DNA from: Luteibacter sp. | GTDB taxonomy: Bacteria > Pseudomonadota > Gammaproteobacteria > Xanthomonadales > Rhodanobacteraceae | Reading direction: 5' to 3' | DNA: 53,477 nt | Assembly: GCF_009912395.1 (NCBI RefSeq) | Contig: NZ_WNDO01000036.1 | Span: forward strand, 1-53,477 | Part shown: one piece after another, positions 51,205 through 53,477 of the stretch | Layout of the letters: every line of letters begins with the position of its first letter | Position numbering within the stretch: position 1 is the stretch's first letter | Notes under the pieces: generated by a model | What the model was told of the DNA's origin: nothing | The model's input: the letters and a program-made list of their open reading frames with translations, nothing else | Database searches by the model: none | Translations under genes and position numbers: made by a program

Positions 51205-53477
51205 TCAATGAGGTTTCGGCACGTCACGACTAATCAATTTAATGTATCCCTGATCCAAATAGTCCTGGATCGTCATGGGGAACTGATGCTGCTGGCCAAG
51301 ACCCCACTCTCCAAACCAAGGCGAAGCTTTCCCACTCTGTACCCCTGACATTGGCTCGACTACTTCATACACACTTAGCGGCCTCATATTTGACCCAGGA
51401 GCCAAAGCGCGCATTCCGTAAGGAACATCCGCAGGAGCACCATATGCACCGAAATCGTGGAAAGTACCAGCTTCATCAAAGAAGCCACCGTAGCGACTGA
51501 ATTGATAGCCCGGCTGCAAGGTTTCAACGATCGGCTCTGACCAGAAACCACCGTTTGGTGGCCAGTAAGTTTGTATTGATTTCCCAGATGCGGAGGTAGT
51601 TTGAACGGTTTCTACATCCGCGGCTATCGCCTTTGGAACCGTATCAGATACCCCTGCGATATTCACCTCTTGACCAGTACCAACGCCGGGTGCGGTCGTC
51701 GGTTCTCGGGAAAGCCACTTGCTTACATAGCCCTTGCTGGCATCGATCAGCTCCCCCGCCTGGCGCCGCCCCCAATTGAGCGCGACACCCACATCGGCAT
51801 ACAGGACGTCACCCAGGTACGGCACCTTCCTTGCCGCGTTCAGGACAAGGCCGGCCCCCTTACCGATGATCGGACCCGCCGCCAATAGCTCGCCTTCGAC
51901 CATGCTGCCAGGCTGGAGGACCTGATCAAGGAACCCCAGGGTGAAGCCTGCCTGCTGCTTGTAATAGCCGCGGATATTCGTCAGCAGGGATGTGCTCTTC
52001 AGGTCATCACGACCCGAGTCCGTCAGATCATTGAGCCACATTTGAGCGGACTCCTTCGCTCCCGCGAGCTTGGGGTTGAGGGTGCTCGTTATCGTCTCAT
52101 CGGTATTGAACGCCCAAAGACCCAACGGACTCCCAAGCGATGCCAGCTTTGTCGCATCCCTGTCGAACAGGCTACTTAATGCGTTGTTTTGCGCATTGTC
52201 ATGCTCGAAGGCCGACAAACGATCGGCATAGACTCGATCTCGCTCCAACGATGCCTGCCCATTCGCTTGTTCATTCGCCGAATTCCAGGCAAACGCGATC
52301 TGTTCGGAGGGCGCATAGTTGCTGGCCAGCCAGAACTGGGTCTCACCGAACGTAACGCCTGCGCCGCGTTGCAAACTGATCGGTGTGATCAGGGGCGCCA
52401 TCGGACCTAGCTTGGTGATTCTCAGATCGTCAGCCGAGAACTGGACCGTATTGGCCTGGACGCGGTCGTATTTGATGGCCGGCAGATCCGCCAGCCGGTC
52501 GGCGATCGTATTGCCGATCGTGCTGCCGATCACGTTGGTGGCGATCTGGCCCCAGCTTTGCGACAGATTGCCGTGGACGGCCGCGCTGGCCGCGCCCGAG
52601 GCCACGCCACCGGCGATCCGCTGCGCCGATGCGCTCCAGTCCGTGGTCAGTCGACCTGCGCCGTAACCTGCACCGGACGCCACCGCGCCGGCCGCGACAT
52701 CACGCCAGCTGAAGGCCTGCAGGCCCAGCACCGAACTGGCGACCGACGAACCGGCCGCCGCCGCCGCGCCCTGGCCCACCGCGGCGCCGAAGCTGGTCAC
52801 GCCGCTGTTGGCCGCCGCCAGGCCGCCGAGGGTCTGTCCGCCACCGATCGGAATGAATCCCGCACCGCCGGCCGCCGCGCCGCCCACCGCGCCCAGGGCC
52901 ACGCCTTTCCAGTTGATGCCGCTCTGCTCGCCGCCGGCGATCATCACGCCCTGCGCCGCGATAGAGCCCACCGCGCCACCGAGGGCGCCAAAACCGACCG
53001 CCGCGCCGACGCCGTACCCGCCGCCCAGCGCCGCCAAGCCTCCGGCGAAGGCACCCGTGCCGGCCGACGCGAAGCTAAGCAAGCCTGCGGCAGCACCTGC
53101 GGTGTAGATCGTCGCCACCACGGCCACCACGATCGCCACGATCTGCAGGATGCCACCGCAGCCACCGCCCTGGTGCTTGGGCGCCGGCGGCGGCGGGGCA
53201 TCGGGCAGCGTCGGCTGCGTATTACCGATGGCACGGCCCGGATCGTACGGCCGCACCGTGCTGCTGTTGTTGTGGATGTTGGTGACTTTGTTGGGCACCG
53301 TCAGCACCGTGTTCGGTACCAGCGCTGTATCCAGGGTCAGGTTGTTCGCGTCGGCCAGCATCCACCACAGGCTGGAGTCGCCCCAGATCGCCTGGGCGAT
53401 ACCGGGCAAGGTGTCGTTGGCGTGGACGATGTAGCTGGTCGGCGCCGTGCCGGGGTAGCTGCTGTTGATCGGCTGGT
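51205..53477 (-). CDS. Polymorphic toxin with LysM, Gly-rich hydrophobic region and C-terminal TNT NADase domain (partial)
   Basis: Runs off the right edge; 756 residues are in the window and no start codon is required within it. The N-terminal part visible is a LysM-like domain (SYIVHANDTLPGIAQAIWGDSS... WMLADANNL). About residues 100-185 (window numbering) are a long Gly/Ala/hydrophobic zipper that may insert in membranes. The last 120 residues match the tuberculosis necrotizing toxin (TNT/DUF4237) fold: YWPPNGGF, TLQPGYQFSRYGG, ALAPGSN, YEVVEPM, ASPWFGEWGLGQQHQF and DYLDQGYI. TNT enzymes hydrolyse NAD+. The delivery route (T6SS-, Rhs- or type-V-linked) is off the window. Confidence 0.88.
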   Translation of the reverse strand, partial: QPINSSYPGTAPTSYIVHANDTLPGIAQAIWGDSSLWWMLADANNLTLDTALVPNTVLTVPNKVTNIHNNSSTVRPYDPGRAIGNTQPTLPDAPPPPAPKHQGGGCGGILQIVAIVVAVVATIYTAGAAAGLLSFASAGTGAFAGGLAALGGGYGVGAAVGFGALGGAVGSIAAQGVMIAGGEQSGINWKGVALGAVGGAAAGGAGFIPIGGGQTLGGLAAANSGVTSFGAAVGQGAAAAAGSSVASSVLGLQAFSWRDVAAGAVASGAGYGAGRLTTDWSASAQRIAGGVASGAASAAVHGNLSQSWGQIATNVIGSTIGNTIADRLADLPAIKYDRVQANTVQFSADDLRITKLGPMAPLITPISLQRGAGVTFGETQFWLASNYAPSEQIAFAWNSANEQANGQASLERDRVYADRLSAFEHDNAQNNALSSLFDRDATKLASLGSPLGLWAFNTDETITSTLNPKLAGAKESAQMWLNDLTDSGRDDLKSTSLLTNIRGYYKQQAGFTLGFLDQVLQPGSMVEGELLAAGPIIGKGAGLVLNAARKVPYLGDVLYADVGVALNWGRRQAGELIDASKGYVSKWLSREPTTAPGVGTGQEVNIAGVSDTVPKAIAADVETVQTTSASGKSIQTYWPPNGGFWSEPIVETLQPGYQFSRYGGFFDEAGTFHDFGAYGAPADVPYGMRALAPGSNMRPLSVYEVVEPMSGVQSGKASPWFGEWGLGQQHQFPMTIQDYLDQGYIKLISRDVPKPH

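Overview
The window is about 53 kb of GC-rich gammaproteobacterial chromosome. Gene content suggests a member of the Xanthomonadales, most likely Rhodanobacteraceae (Luteibacter/Dyella-like). The pointers are the REP-like palindromes, three TonB-dependent receptors with iron-type operators, perfect CRP/Clp half-site pairs, and xanthomonad-type families such as DcaP porin, DUF885 protease and a CocE/NonD hydrolase. No rRNA, tRNA, CRISPR array or transposase was recognised. The assignment is by gene content only.

Layout. 0.3-6.6 kb: a minus-strand block with a four-gene membrane/stress operon (DUF883, YqjE-like, small hydrophobic protein, AI-2E-family transporter), DUF1328, a PEBP protein with a sorbosone-dehydrogenase-like enzyme, and a YheT hydrolase coupled to PlsC. 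6.7-9.0 kb: an Lrp/AsnC regulator divergent from phenylalanine hydroxylase phhA, a small ORF with a hairpin over its start, and three tandem 148-bp repeats. 9.1-18.5 kb: SGNH hydrolase, a RES-Xre toxin-antitoxin pair with a 13-bp inverted-repeat operator, DUF885 protease, WYL regulator, GST, fbp, patatin lipoprotein, TetR and GH43. 18.6-25.2 kb: an iron-uptake island with two divergent TonB receptors, the second followed by DUF3649, PepSY and DUF3325 genes. 25.1-34.7 kb: an acyl-carrier-like protein lacking the active serine, CocE hydrolase, M24 protein, an EmrAB-type efflux pair, a secreted four-Cys peptide, a nitronate-monooxygenase-like protein, a Kdo-kinase-like protein and a YkgJ cysteine-cluster protein. 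34.8-41.7 kb: a third TonB receptor under a perfect Fur-type palindrome, convergent with a 1555-residue autotransporter.

42.2-47.5 kb is a minus-strand operon of DcaP-type porin, AdiC-like antiporter and AdiA-like decarboxylase. It looks like an amino-acid decarboxylation acid-resistance system with its own outer-membrane channel, preceded by a perfect CRP/Clp site. The antiporter is interrupted by one in-frame TGA where relatives have Arg.

48.5-53.5 kb is the most unusual part. It starts with a lytic transglycosylase and a 122-residue protein of unknown function. Next comes an AT-richer cassette array downstream of a large LysM/Gly-rich toxin that runs off the right edge and ends in a TNT-type NAD+-glycohydrolase domain. 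The array holds two small four-Cys proteins, an SseB-like protein, a free-standing DUF2384 (MbcA/ParS toxin-binding) protein, a decayed second DUF2384 copy and a truncated copy of the 122-residue gene. I read this as an NADase effector/immunity locus that duplicated and decayed, with a DUF2384 domain used outside its normal RES-Xre setting.
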